A stretch of 64,000 bases of DNA, taken from the NCBI GenBank assembly GCA_020632795.1, contig JACKEV010000015.1:186001-250000 (forward strand), written 5' to 3'. Both the position numbers and the translations under genes were made by a program. The stretch is from Alphaproteobacteria bacterium. GTDB lineage: Bacteria > Myxococcota_A > UBA796 > CAJQPC01. The notes beneath the pieces were generated by a model that saw only the letters and a list, made by a program, of their open reading frames with translations, ran no database searches and was not told the origin of the DNA. Of this stretch, positions 18,206 through 27,791 are shown one piece after another; the stretch's first letter is position 1; the number at the start of each line of letters is the position of its first letter.

Positions 18206-19948
18206 ATGGCCATCATGATCCCAGAAGTCGCGGACCCGGAGCAGATCCGCCCTCACTCCGAGGGGAAGGTCTACCGAGCCCTCAAGGAGCAGCTCTCCTC
18301 TGACTTCATCGTGTTCCACTCCTTCCCCTGGCTGCGCCGATGGCGCGGCAACGCCGACAAGGCGCTCGTGGAGGGTGAGGCCGACTTCGTCATCCTGCAC
18401 CCAGAGCGTGGTCTGCTCGTTCTGGAGGTCAAAGGGGGCGACATCTACCTCGAGGGTCCACGCTGGATGAGACTCGAAGAGACAGGCCCCGTCGAACTCC
18501 GCGACCCCTTCGAGCAGGCGAGGCGCAACATGCACGCCTTGCTGGACATCGTCGCGGACTGGCTCCGGGACAACGGCGAGCAGCTCGCGCTCAAAGGTCG
18601 TCACGCGGCCCTGAGCTATGGCTACGCGGTGTTCTTCCCCGAGAAGAACTACACAGGGCCGCCGCCGGCCAACGCCGATCGCGCCATCATCCTCTCGCAC
18701 CGCCACGTCCACGACGTTTCGGACGCCATCTCCGTCGCCTACCGGGCATGGGAAGACGCCCCGCGCCCCCTCGGCCACGCGGCGCTGAACCTGCTGTACC
18801 GAGCGCTGACCGCGCGGCCGGTGTTCGTCTCTCCAGTAGGCGCCAGGATCCCCGAAGAGCGCGAGCGCCTCCACCTCCTCACGGAGACGCAGACCCGGGC
18901 CTACCAAGCGCTGCTGCGCGGGCGGCCGAGGGTCCTGATCCAGGGGCCGGCCGGCTCAGGGAAGACAGAGATCGCTTTCGCTCGCGCCGCCGAGCTGGCA
19001 TGCGAAGGGAGGCGCGTGTTGTTGACCTGCTTCAACAAGGAGCTCGCCATCTGGCTCAGAGAGCGCGCAGAGGCAGACGAGTCTCTGCAGGCAGCGTCAG
19101 GGAGCCTGGTGGTCGAGCACTTTCACAGCCTGGCCAAGGAGCTGGCGATCCATGCGGGGCTCGCCTGGGATCCCAGGAGCTCCTCAGACTTCTGGACGGA
19201 GCAGGTCTACGACATCATCCTCACGGCCGCGCAGAGGCTCGAGTCCTCAGGCACCTGGACGCGATACGACGCCATCCTCCTCGACGAGGCCCAGGACTTC
19301 CATGGGGCCTGGTGGTGGGCGCTCGCAGAGGAGCTGCTGGTGAAGGACGAGGGAGCGCCGCTCTACGCGTTCATGGACCCAAAGCAGAAGCTCCGCGCGG
19401 ACGCCTCCATTCCGGCGGACTTCGACATGGGAAGCCCTGTCTGTATCCGAGAGAACTGCCGCAACACCCAGCGTATCGCGACCGTCGGCGCGCGCACGGT
19501 TGAGCTCGAGCCCTCGTTCCTGCCGCATGCACCTCAGGGGGCGCAAGTGAGGATCCTCTGGGCAGGGCGATCCGACAGACAGCGCAGGTACGTCGAAGAT
19601 GAGCTCACGCGCTTGGGAGAGACGCACAGCCTCAAGCAGGGGCAGGTGGCCTTGGTGGGCCCCTCTACCCGCGTGGGGAGCCTGGCCGGGACAGACACCC
19701 TCGGGGGCTTCCCCTTGACCCGCTCGCCTGCCGCGTGGCGCCGCGGGGAGGGCGCCCTGGTCACGACCGCCCGCTCCTTCAAGGGGCTCGAGGCCGACGC
19801 GGTCGTCGTGTATGACCTGGGCGGCCTCGGCGAGCACTTCACGCTCGAAGACTTGTATGTGGCGTGCACCCGCCCCAGGTTCCACCTCACGGTCATCTGC
19901 CACGGGGACCGCGCCCTGTTTGCAGACCTTCAGAGGTGGGCCAAGTGA
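18206..19948 (+). CDS. NERD nuclease domain fused to SF1 (UvrD/Rep-like) helicase
   Basis: ATG 18206 gives 580 aa; GTG 18188, overlapping the helicase gene, is the alternative. The N-terminal NERD domain (nuclease-related, PD-(D/E)XK-like) shows EGEADFVILHPERGLLVLEVKGG, with D60, E74 and K76 as the expected catalytic set. The C-terminal half is an SF1 helicase: Walker A QGPAGSGKTE (about 246-255), FNKELA, motif II LLDEAQD (about 357-363), ENCRNTQRIA, and the closing TTARSFKGLEADAV and VACTRPRFHLTV. Such proteins could cut and unwind foreign DNA. The gene sits 4 bp after the DruE-like gene and overlaps the next gene by GTGA, so the three form one operon. Confidence 0.88.
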   Translation: MAIMIPEVADPEQIRPHSEGKVYRALKEQLSSDFIVFHSFPWLRRWRGNADKALVEGEADFVILHPERGLLVLEVKGGDIYLEGPRWMRLEETGPVELRDPFEQARRNMHALLDIVADWLRDNGEQLALKGRHAALSYGYAVFFPEKNYTGPPPANADRAIILSHRHVHDVSDAISVAYRAWEDAPRPLGHAALNLLYRALTARPVFVSPVGARIPEERERLHLLTETQTRAYQALLRGRPRVLIQGPAGSGKTEIAFARAAELACEGRRVLLTCFNKELAIWLRERAEADESLQAASGSLVVEHFHSLAKELAIHAGLAWDPRSSSDFWTEQVYDIILTAAQRLESSGTWTRYDAILLDEAQDFHGAWWWALAEELLVKDEGAPLYAFMDPKQKLRADASIPADFDMGSPVCIRENCRNTQRIATVGARTVELEPSFLPHAPQGAQVRILWAGRSDRQRRYVEDELTRLGETHSLKQGQVALVGPSTRVGSLAGTDTLGGFPLTRSPAAWRRGEGALVTTARSFKGLEADAVVVYDLGGLGEHFTLEDLYVACTRPRFHLTVICHGDRALFADLQRWAK

Positions 19949-21036
19949 CCCGCCAGCTTGACCCGAGCCGCCTTGATGCCATCTCTGGCCCGGATCTCCT
20001 AGAGCGCCTGGGGGTGAGCTTGGAGATATCCACTGAGGACGGAGGAGTCCGTCTCCCCGACCAGGTGGGGCTGGCGCGCCTCCTGCGGCTCGCCGCGTCG
20101 AGGTGGGGGCCACGCCCGAGACGCGACTTCATCTCCTATGGATACAGGCTCCTGGCCGCCTGTGGGGTGAGCTCCGATGCCGCTAAGGGGCGCGTCCGCT
20201 CCACCTTGGACCACCTCATCGCCGCTCGCGATATTGAGGAGGTCAACGTAGAGGGGCGCCCGCTGTTGGTCTCGTCTCTCCCCAGAGTGGTGCGGTGCGG
20301 AGACGACCTTGGGTTCTTGTGCGGCGCGCCTTTTCCAGGTGTGGAGACTTATCAACGCCCCCAGGCTCGTGGCGCAGGAGCCATCACCCGCTGGCTGGAC
20401 CTCACAGCGCCCTCGCCCGACCTCCCGCTCCGCACCTGGACCTTGATGGACTGGCTCGGAGAACCTGGGCACGTCCCTCACCTCAGGCGACGCGCCTCAA
20501 ATCCAGCGAAGCGCGACCTGGGAGCGCTCTGGAGGGCGCTGGAGGGCCACCTCGCAGAAGACGCGGGCCCGTTGGGAAGCTTGGATGACGTCTGGGTCAT
20601 CTGCGGCGCGCCGGGGGAACGCTTCGGGGCCTTGCGCGCCGAGCGCTGGGGACGCCTCCAGCGCGCCGCCGCCGCCCCCGCCGGCCGCTGGCTTGGTTTG
20701 CGAGGAGGCTACAACGAGGCTCGGCTCCCCTGCCTGGTGGAGCTTGGAGGTGACGGCCCCCCCAGAGCGATGACGCTCTACAACATGGACGAGCTGAGGT
20801 GGGCGCTGCTGTCCCGGGGGGCGGCTGTTGGGGAGCGCGAAGTGGTGGACACGACGGGCGACGAGCTGTCCTTTCACTGTTGGCTCCCCGACCAGCTGCG
20901 GACCGCTTTGGAGATCGTCGCTGCGCCGCTGGAGGGCTGGCGACATCAAGTGCCGCGCGGTGCGATCGTTGAACTCCTGGGCGCGCTGAAGGGTATCGGG
21001 GGGCTGCGTATCAGGAACTCCCGCAAAGCTCTGTGA
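19945..21036 (+). CDS. Unknown 363-aa subunit of the DruE-like operon
   Basis: GTG 19945 overlaps the previous stop as GTGA, which strongly suggests translational coupling and sets the start (MTRQLDPSRLD). The N-terminal third (RRDFISYGYRLLAACGVSSDAAKGRVRS, then LDHLIAARDIEEVNVEGRPLLV) reads like a winged-helix: three helices followed by a beta wing. The middle and C-terminal parts are mixed alpha/beta with many Trp residues (WLGLRGGYN, MDELRWALLSRG, FHCWLP). No catalytic motif is visible. No family is recognised; a DNA-binding or adaptor subunit is possible. It ends 10 bp from the convergent SNF2 gene's stop. Confidence 0.75.
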   Translation: MTRQLDPSRLDAISGPDLLERLGVSLEISTEDGGVRLPDQVGLARLLRLAASRWGPRPRRDFISYGYRLLAACGVSSDAAKGRVRSTLDHLIAARDIEEVNVEGRPLLVSSLPRVVRCGDDLGFLCGAPFPGVETYQRPQARGAGAITRWLDLTAPSPDLPLRTWTLMDWLGEPGHVPHLRRRASNPAKRDLGALWRALEGHLAEDAGPLGSLDDVWVICGAPGERFGALRAERWGRLQRAAAAPAGRWLGLRGGYNEARLPCLVELGGDGPPRAMTLYNMDELRWALLSRGAAVGEREVVDTTGDELSFHCWLPDQLRTALEIVAAPLEGWRHQVPRGAIVELLGALKGIGGLRIRNSRKAL

Positions 21037-21046
21037 AGCACCGACT

Positions 21047-24040
21047 TCAGCGCGCCTCCTTCACCCTCACAACCGCGCGCCGATAGGGCGTAGGCTTGAA
21101 GCTGCCGGCGCGGTGCATGCAGGCATCCAACCAGCTCAACCTCAGCTCGTTGGCCGCTCGCCGAGCCCGCTCGCCGGCGTCCAACTCCTCCAGCTCACGA
21201 CGGAGGCGCGTCTGCCGTCCCTTCTCTGACGAGGTCAACTCCGCGACGCTGTCCAGCGCGCCCAGCTCCTCCAGCAGCGGTCGGCGCGCCGCCTCAGCCC
21301 TTTGGCGAGCGTCATGCTCATCGACGCCGAGCACGTAGGCGCGCTCCCGCAATGCTCGCCCAAGGCGCGGCAAACCAGTGCTCCACCGCTGCCTCGCGCG
21401 GTCAGCGGCAGCCCCCTCAAGCCGCGCCCAAGCGGCATCTGCTGCCGAGAGCAAAACCGCCGGAGGTCTCTCCCAAGCATAGGACCGTGGCATGGGATCT
21501 CCCGCCGCTCCCGGGCACAGGAGCTCCACACATGCCGCCTGGTCGGCACCCCTGAGCTCTCCGGCCCCGCTGATCTCCACGCCGACCACCACCAACGCGC
21601 GCTCAAGGTGGTGGCGAAGAAAGCGCTCGTCTGCATGGCGTGGGGCGGACAACAGCGGCGTAGACCATCGGCCCACCAAGGCGGCCGCCCCATCACCGAG
21701 GGTCGCGATCAGCGCCCCGACGTCGCCAAGGAGCTGTGCCGGGTCCTGCTCGCCCACCCAAATCGCGACCACCTTGTCGCGGAGAACCTGGAGGGCAGGG
21801 TGCTCTTTGGGGAGCAGCACTGTGAACCACTCCTCTCCTCGCCGCCCTATCTCAGCCCAGCCCCCGACCAGCTCCTCGTGCAGCGGGGATCCGTGGTCCA
21901 AGAAATAGACTGGGTTGGGCTCTGTGTCTCGCCACAGGTACTCCCGCCTGGGAGGCTGCGAAAGCTCCCATCGGTAGCCGTAGAAGTAGACGGGGCGACT
22001 CGGGTGCGGGGTGAGCTCCTGACTGAACCTGAGACTGGAGAGGTACAGATAGCGGTCACGGCCACGCGCCTCTGGACGATGCTGGATGACATGCCCCATG
22101 GAGCGCGGACGTCGGTCGGCCTCCTTCGCGCCTCTGACGTCGAGCTCTGCCGCCGAGCGGAGCGAGAACACCCAGCCCATCATGGCCTCTTCGCGACCGC
22201 CCATGCCGCCCTCCCGCCCCTCCCTGGCGATCGCAGGCCGCAGCGGCGGGGCCCCATCCAGCCGTTCGAAGAGCGCCTTGGACCACGCCGAGGTCCAAGG
22301 CAGAGACGCGAAGAGCGGCGCGTCGAGCTCCTCCAGCTCAGCACCTCGGAGGGCCTCCGCGGACCGGAGGAGCTCCACCCATTCGTTGAGGTCCCGCCCC
22401 AGCGCTGCCCGGCGGATGCTCTCGCGCACCGCCTCCACCGCGGCGCTGTCCAGGCTGACGCTGCGCTCCAGGATGGACGTCGCCTTCATCACCTCGACGA
22501 TGCGCTCGTCCACGAGGCCACGCTGGCAGATCGTGTGGACCACGATCGGCAGGGGCTCCTCCCGAGAGGCGTTCGCCGCGACGTTCCCGATGCGGTCCAC
22601 TCGTCCAATCCACTGCTCCACCTCATGTGGGTCCCAGGGGATGCTGTAGAGCACGATGTGACGCGTGACCTGCAGGTTCAGGCCCAGCTTACCGACGTCG
22701 GCGGCGAGCAGGAGGTTGGCGTCACCGCTGACGAAGCTTCGGACAGCGTCCGCGGTCTGATCGTCGTCGCTGACGAGACTCGTGGCGCCTCGCGTCTGGT
22801 TCCGGATTCGCGCCGGCTGCAGCTCGCGCTCCTCGCCAGGTGGTCCCACCTGATCGAGGATGAGCGGGAGGCGACCGTACAGGTCGTCAACCGTCAGGTT
22901 GTCGCCGGCCGCGACGAGAACCTTGGCGTCCGGCTCCGCGTACCAGAGCGCCGCCAGGAGGTCGCAGAGCGCGTCCAGCCGGCTGTCGCCAAGGTCGGAG
23001 CTGAGCAGCGGATCGACCTCCTCCAGCAGCCCCTCGCGCTCGTGGCCGTGGCCTCGGAGATAGGTCACGCGCTGTCGCAGGGAGGCGGGGCTCCGGATCA
23101 CCCGCTGGGCCAGGAGGTCCAGGTCAAACTCGCGCGTCAGATCACTCAGGTGATGGAAGTAACGCCACATCAAGCGCTGGCGCTCGACCTCCGCGTCGAC
23201 GGGCTCCACCGTCACCTCGAGGTGCCGGCGAAGAGGCATGTACTCCCTGAACTCGCTGCGTCGGGTGCGAATGACGGTCCGGAGCCAACAGTGGGCCTGC
23301 GCTGCGGCGCTCTCCGGGTACGCTGCGGGCGGAGCGCCGCCGAGGGCCTCCCAGCCCTCCTCATCGGCGAGCCCGTCGAGGAGCGCGGTGACTTGGCGCT
23401 CTCGGGATACGAGCTGCTCCGCGACGCCCTCGCCCTCCTCGTCCTGCACGGTGACGCGCCCCGGCTCCAGCATGCCCATCACTTCGCCGAGCCTCTGAGG
23501 GTCCTGAAAGGGAGGCGTCGCGCTGATCAGCAGGAGGTGCGTGAACTCGGGCGCGGTCGCCAGGATGCGCCGCTGCAGGGGCGCGGTAAGCGAGTGAAAC
23601 TCATCCACGATGAGCGCCCCGTACTGAGACGGGTCGATGTCGCCGGCCTGTAAGACCGCTGGCCACGCCAACCGTACGCGGCGTTCATCGAGCGGCTGCG
23701 GCGCCCCTTCGATGAGGGAGTGGTGGGCCCGCGTCAGGTGCTCGTCTCTCCACTGCTCCCGCAGCGCGTCAGGGACCACGATCAACGCGCTTAACTCCGG
23801 GTCCTGCAGGCGCAGGGCGTTCAGAATCATGAGCGCTTGGATGGTCTTCCCCATCCCCACCTCGTCAGCGAGGAGGTGGCGCACCCTCGGCGCCGACAGG
23901 ACGCGGGCCACGTTTCCGACTTGATGCGGGAGGTGCTTCGCCGCGACGCCCAGCGCCCCGCCGAGCGCGCGAGCGTCCCTGTCCACCTGCCGACGGACGG
24001 CCTGTACCCCGAACACGAGGGCCTTGTAGGGCTCCGTCAT
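21047..24040 (-). CDS. SNF2/RapA-like SF2 ATPase
   Basis: ATG 24040 overlaps the upstream stop as ATGA and gives 997 aa. Helicase motifs are clear: ADEVGMGKT (Walker A, 58-66), IVDEFHS (motif II DEFH, 146-149), SATPPFQD, ADVGKLGLNLQ (motif V, about 447-457) and QWIGRVDRIGN (motif VI, about 476-486). This is the HepA/RapA branch of SNF2 enzymes, which translocate on duplex DNA. DISARM DrmD and DpdE are defence members of similar size. The C-terminal 450 residues are unlike the core and may bind partners; they include a charged coiled-coil stretch near the end (RLRRELEELDAGERARRAA). It is probably the motor of a two-gene unit with the 1183-aa protein. Confidence 0.87.
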   Translation of the reverse strand: MTEPYKALVFGVQAVRRQVDRDARALGGALGVAAKHLPHQVGNVARVLSAPRVRHLLADEVGMGKTIQALMILNALRLQDPELSALIVVPDALREQWRDEHLTRAHHSLIEGAPQPLDERRVRLAWPAVLQAGDIDPSQYGALIVDEFHSLTAPLQRRILATAPEFTHLLLISATPPFQDPQRLGEVMGMLEPGRVTVQDEEGEGVAEQLVSRERQVTALLDGLADEEGWEALGGAPPAAYPESAAAQAHCWLRTVIRTRRSEFREYMPLRRHLEVTVEPVDAEVERQRLMWRYFHHLSDLTREFDLDLLAQRVIRSPASLRQRVTYLRGHGHEREGLLEEVDPLLSSDLGDSRLDALCDLLAALWYAEPDAKVLVAAGDNLTVDDLYGRLPLILDQVGPPGEERELQPARIRNQTRGATSLVSDDDQTADAVRSFVSGDANLLLAADVGKLGLNLQVTRHIVLYSIPWDPHEVEQWIGRVDRIGNVAANASREEPLPIVVHTICQRGLVDERIVEVMKATSILERSVSLDSAAVEAVRESIRRAALGRDLNEWVELLRSAEALRGAELEELDAPLFASLPWTSAWSKALFERLDGAPPLRPAIAREGREGGMGGREEAMMGWVFSLRSAAELDVRGAKEADRRPRSMGHVIQHRPEARGRDRYLYLSSLRFSQELTPHPSRPVYFYGYRWELSQPPRREYLWRDTEPNPVYFLDHGSPLHEELVGGWAEIGRRGEEWFTVLLPKEHPALQVLRDKVVAIWVGEQDPAQLLGDVGALIATLGDGAAALVGRWSTPLLSAPRHADERFLRHHLERALVVVGVEISGAGELRGADQAACVELLCPGAAGDPMPRSYAWERPPAVLLSAADAAWARLEGAAADRARQRWSTGLPRLGRALRERAYVLGVDEHDARQRAEAARRPLLEELGALDSVAELTSSEKGRQTRLRRELEELDAGERARRAANELRLSWLDACMHRAGSFKPTPYRRAVVRVKEAR

Positions 24041-27000
24041 CGGAGACCCCGCATGCACCAGCTCCGGCGGAGCGCAGCGTAGCGAATCGCCCTGGACGCA
24101 GCTTGATCCGCCAATCCCAGGAGCACAGCGCTCTTGAGCTCGGGCGTTCGCGCGCGCACCTTCGTTGGATCCAGCCACAGGTGGAGGAGTTCGGTGATGG
24201 ACTCGCTCGGCCACGTCGCCGTACCTCGGGGCCTGTCCCTCAGCCAGCGGACGAGCTCAGCGACGGGAGCCGCCTCGCTGTAGTCCATTCGTCGCAGCGC
24301 CTCCGCCGCGCCAGGGGGGTAGATCCAGCGAACGAGGGCCGCAGCCTCAACGTCAGCGCGCCATGCGTGCAGGCCAGCCCTGATGACCCTTCGCGCGCTG
24401 AGCGCGTCTACACCCGGATCAGGTTCGAAGGGTTCCGCGTGCTCAGGCAGCGGCCCGTCGAGAGACACCCCCAAGGCCACCTTCATCGCTTCAAGCGACG
24501 CTCGCTGAAGCTCCCCGTCCAGCTCTGCTGCGAGCTGCTCAAGGCGTCCTTGAGGGCTCGCCTCGGCGAACTCCTCCAGCAGCGGCGCGGCCTCCGTGAG
24601 TCTAGCTTCTGTCCGCTCCTCCAACTCCCGCAGCCCAGCGCTCCCCGCAACCTTCGCCAGGAAGTCTTCCGAGAGGGGATCTCGCCCCAAGCCCTCGTGG
24701 CGAAGCGCAGCGAGGACATGCGCCCCGATTGTGCCAGGTGGGTGCCCCCGCAGGCGCTGCTCAGCCCACACCCACTGCTCCCCACAGAGCGCCTCTACCA
24801 GCCAACGCTCCAACTCCTGAAAAACTCGCCTCCGCCTCGCCTCGGCCACGAGGTCAACGGCGCTTGCGGTAGACCAGCAAAGGTACGCATCCACGAGCTC
24901 AGCCGCCCCGGTCCCAGCGACGCCACGGCTGTCCAACATCCTGAGGAGCCGCCTGGGCGGCGTCGGGGGCTCGTGCAGCGCGCTCCAATCCAACTCGGAC
25001 ACCGACGCGCACCGACCAGCACCGAGGAGCGGACGAGCTCCTTGACCTGAGGGGGCGACTGGCTGAGTGAGGACCACGTCGCCCGACGCGAGGGCTGCTT
25101 CAAGGTCAGCGACGCGCTCAAGGGGCGCGCTCGCCACATACATCTCTGCGAAGATGTCCTCCAGGTCCTCGCTCACCGGCTCCCAAGCGCCGGAGTGTGT
25201 ACGCCGCCACCAAACCTGGGACTCCGTAGGCTCCAACCACCACTGCTGATCGACGAGCCCGCCGAGCTCGGCGCGCAAGACCAGCGGCTCCCCCAGGACC
25301 TTCGCCAAGCCATCCCCGGCTGCGTCGAGGAGCGCCTGCCAGACCGGCGCTGACGGCTCAATGGTGGCTGGCAGCGCGTCCAGCGGAGCGCTCGACGCGC
25401 GCGCCAGGATCAGCTCACCCGCGAGCAGACTCAACGCCACCTGCAACCCCTCAAACGGCGTGTCCGAGCTCAGCGCGAGCTTGAACTCTCCCCGCCGCAG
25501 CGAGTCAACCGTCAACGCCGCGCCGCTGAGCTCCATGTGGACGCCGACGCCGGCTCGCTGCTCGTCCACCTCGACGAGCAGCCTCTGCTTGCGCGCCGCC
25601 CCCCCGCGAGCCCGCAATGACAGGGACCACTCGCCAGCCTCCAAGTCGGCCGGGAGCAGGAAGAGGCCAGGCTCAAGGAGCCGAGACTCACCATCGTCGG
25701 CTGAGAGAGCCTCCGCAGGGTCCCTCTCCAAAAGGAGCGCCACGACGTCATCCCTGAACAGAGTGGCTGAGTCCGAGTCCGCCAATCGCAGGTGGGGAGC
25801 GCCCACCAGGTCGGCCTTCGGGTCCTCTACCGCGTTGAGGCCTCGCCGATGAAGCCAGGGCGCCGCCTGTGGGGCCGAGGTGTCCACGCGAACGCAGTGG
25901 AGTCCAGCCACTCGGCCATACCGCTGCATCCACGAGGTATCTTCGTCGACGATCTGTTCAACCAGGAGCCAGATGAGGTCGCCCGCGACGTACGAGCGCT
26001 GTCGACGCTGCGCTGCGGTCAGCTCACCCTCCACCTGGTTGAAGACCAGCGGCCGCGCTACATCGACGCACAGCGGGCTGAGCTGAAGGCGCTCAAACTC
26101 CCCCAGGCCACGCGAGGAGGTCAGCCCAGAGACGAGCGGCGCGCTCGTCCCGTCGGGGCCTGGCGTCGGCAAGTCCCGAGCCGTGACCTTCAGCGGCTGC
26201 CCGTCCAGCAGCGCGCGGGCCCTGATCGACCTCCCGCCGAGGAGACTGAGCTTCGCTCGGGCCGCTGTCGTTCTGAAGGCTTGGCGGAGTTCAGGCACAA
26301 GGCGGGGAGGTCGCAGGTAGAGCTCGGGCCTCCCGAACTCCCAGCTCAAGAGCAGCTGCCCTCGAACCTCCGCGCACGGCTCGGCATCTTCGCCGCCGCG
26401 AGAGCGCCCACCTCCGTCTCCACGCCACCGCAGCTGGGACTGGCGGGCCCGAGCTGCGTTGAGGGTCGCCAAAGCCAGGCGACTTTGTCGCAGATCACTC
26501 GTGATCCGCTCGATCAGGCCTGCATCAATGACGCGAGGTTCCGCGTCGTCGACGAGCAGCCCCCGAACGACATCCGCCGCGAGCGGACCGCTGTCCAGGA
26601 AGTGCAGGAGGGGCTTATGTGAGGCAGCACCCGCCCAGGCTTGGAGCGGCTCCAGGATCGCGTCGTCGTCGGTGTCGTTGTCAACGAAGCGCCCAAGGCT
26701 GAGCGCGGCCTGCAGGAGCGGGACGTGCAGCTCAAGGGGGAGCGCCGCGTGAGCGATCGGCCACGCGATGTTCCTGAAGTGCTGCACCCACGATGTGTCT
26801 GGAGGTCGCACGGCTGTCAGGTCGACAAGGCCGAGGAAGTACTCGCGGATGGAGGCTCGCTCTGCCGGGCTGAGGCTGTGCTCCAGCTCCTCCTCAGCGG
26901 GGGGCCACAGCTGCCTCACTGAACCCCCGTATCGGTACCCCAGCTCTGTCAGGTAGACGAGGAGCGGGTAGACGCGCGCGTCCCAGAACGGGCGAGCCCC

Positions 27001-27588
27001 CGCAGAGATGTTTCGAGCCGCGAGCGCGTCCTTCAACGCGATAGGCAGGACATCACGGACGATCTGCTTCGGGAGCCCGTGCTCGATGAGGTAGACGCGG
27101 CACTCCCTCGGCCGTTCAGCTCGCAGCACCTGAAGCCGACCGGCCAGCCAGAGGTGAAGCTCGCGGAGCCCATCGAACTCCGGCGAGGAACGCTGATAGG
27201 TCTCCGCAGCCTCACTCGGCGCGAAGCTGGCACGCCACCCTGCTCGTTTCACCTCGTCAGCGGCGCCGTCAAGCAGCACCTCTGTCGGGGGATCGGAGGA
27301 CACAGCTTCGCGGCCAGCCTGGTACGCGCAGACGGCGCAGCGGTGACGGCCAGGGCCTGCTTGGTTGACGTGGAGCTCTCGAATCAGCGCGCTCGGCGCC
27401 TCCGCACCATGCATGCACTGGATGAGGCGCCCGGAGATCGGGGCTGCGCGATCCCGCAGGCCGACACGATAGGCACAGACCACGCAGCGATGCCGAGCAT
27501 CGCCAGCCTGATTCGAGCCCAAAGAGGTGATCAGCGCCTCGGGAGCGGCGCTGCCGATCTGGCACAGGACCATCGCTTCGTCGCTCAC
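24037..27588 (-). CDS. Unknown 1183-aa protein with duplicated N-terminal Cys motif
   Basis: It starts at GTG 27588 with GGTGA upstream. The N-terminus carries two copies of a short unit: C9...NQAGDARHRCVVCAY (C35, C38) and C58...NQAGPGRHRCAVCAY (C84, C87). Each has one distal Cys and an HRCxxCAY knuckle, probably one zinc site per copy. Similar NQAG.GRHRCA.CAY segments occur, from memory, at the start of HNH and other restriction-type proteins. The rest is long and mostly helical with beta-rich middle sections and no recognised catalytic motif. The stop overlaps the SNF2 start (ATGA), so it is the first gene of that pair and could be its target-recognition subunit (inference). It diverges from GHKL-1 across 203 bp. 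Confidence 0.78.
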   Translation of the reverse strand: MSDEAMVLCQIGSAAPEALITSLGSNQAGDARHRCVVCAYRVGLRDRAAPISGRLIQCMHGAEAPSALIRELHVNQAGPGRHRCAVCAYQAGREAVSSDPPTEVLLDGAADEVKRAGWRASFAPSEAAETYQRSSPEFDGLRELHLWLAGRLQVLRAERPRECRVYLIEHGLPKQIVRDVLPIALKDALAARNISAGARPFWDARVYPLLVYLTELGYRYGGSVRQLWPPAEEELEHSLSPAERASIREYFLGLVDLTAVRPPDTSWVQHFRNIAWPIAHAALPLELHVPLLQAALSLGRFVDNDTDDDAILEPLQAWAGAASHKPLLHFLDSGPLAADVVRGLLVDDAEPRVIDAGLIERITSDLRQSRLALATLNAARARQSQLRWRGDGGGRSRGGEDAEPCAEVRGQLLLSWEFGRPELYLRPPRLVPELRQAFRTTAARAKLSLLGGRSIRARALLDGQPLKVTARDLPTPGPDGTSAPLVSGLTSSRGLGEFERLQLSPLCVDVARPLVFNQVEGELTAAQRRQRSYVAGDLIWLLVEQIVDEDTSWMQRYGRVAGLHCVRVDTSAPQAAPWLHRRGLNAVEDPKADLVGAPHLRLADSDSATLFRDDVVALLLERDPAEALSADDGESRLLEPGLFLLPADLEAGEWSLSLRARGGAARKQRLLVEVDEQRAGVGVHMELSGAALTVDSLRRGEFKLALSSDTPFEGLQVALSLLAGELILARASSAPLDALPATIEPSAPVWQALLDAAGDGLAKVLGEPLVLRAELGGLVDQQWWLEPTESQVWWRRTHSGAWEPVSEDLEDIFAEMYVASAPLERVADLEAALASGDVVLTQPVAPSGQGARPLLGAGRCASVSELDWSALHEPPTPPRRLLRMLDSRGVAGTGAAELVDAYLCWSTASAVDLVAEARRRRVFQELERWLVEALCGEQWVWAEQRLRGHPPGTIGAHVLAALRHEGLGRDPLSEDFLAKVAGSAGLRELEERTEARLTEAAPLLEEFAEASPQGRLEQLAAELDGELQRASLEAMKVALGVSLDGPLPEHAEPFEPDPGVDALSARRVIRAGLHAWRADVEAAALVRWIYPPGAAEALRRMDYSEAAPVAELVRWLRDRPRGTATWPSESITELLHLWLDPTKVRARTPELKSAVLLGLADQAASRAIRYAALRRSWCMRGLR

Positions 27589-27703
27589 GCGGCATCACCC
27601 CACATGGACCGCCCCACAGCGCAGGCGCCTCGCGTCGCCTGCCGATCGGGTCTCCTTGCTCCTCGCTCCCCCAACATGCTCATGCCGCCTCCAAGGTACC
27701 TCA

Positions 27704-27715
27704 TCGTATATACGA
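27704..27715. promoter_or_regulatory. Perfect 12-bp palindrome in divergent promoter region
   Basis: TCGTATATACGA is its own reverse complement and AT-rich in a GC-rich setting. It lies in the 203-bp gap between the divergent 1183-aa and GHKL-1 genes. It could be an operator shared by both promoters. No regulator gene is adjacent. Confidence 0.4.
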
Positions 27716-27791
27716 CCAGCCCCCTTGGCTTCAACCGACATGGAGCGCTATCTCTGCCAACACCGCCCACAACAACACCCTGAGACCATCC

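Noticed and set aside
11707..24040. DISARM system
   Set aside because: Helicase and DUF1998 are in one giant protein, and no methyltransferase or PLD-nuclease gene is seen, so a Druantia-like reading fits better.
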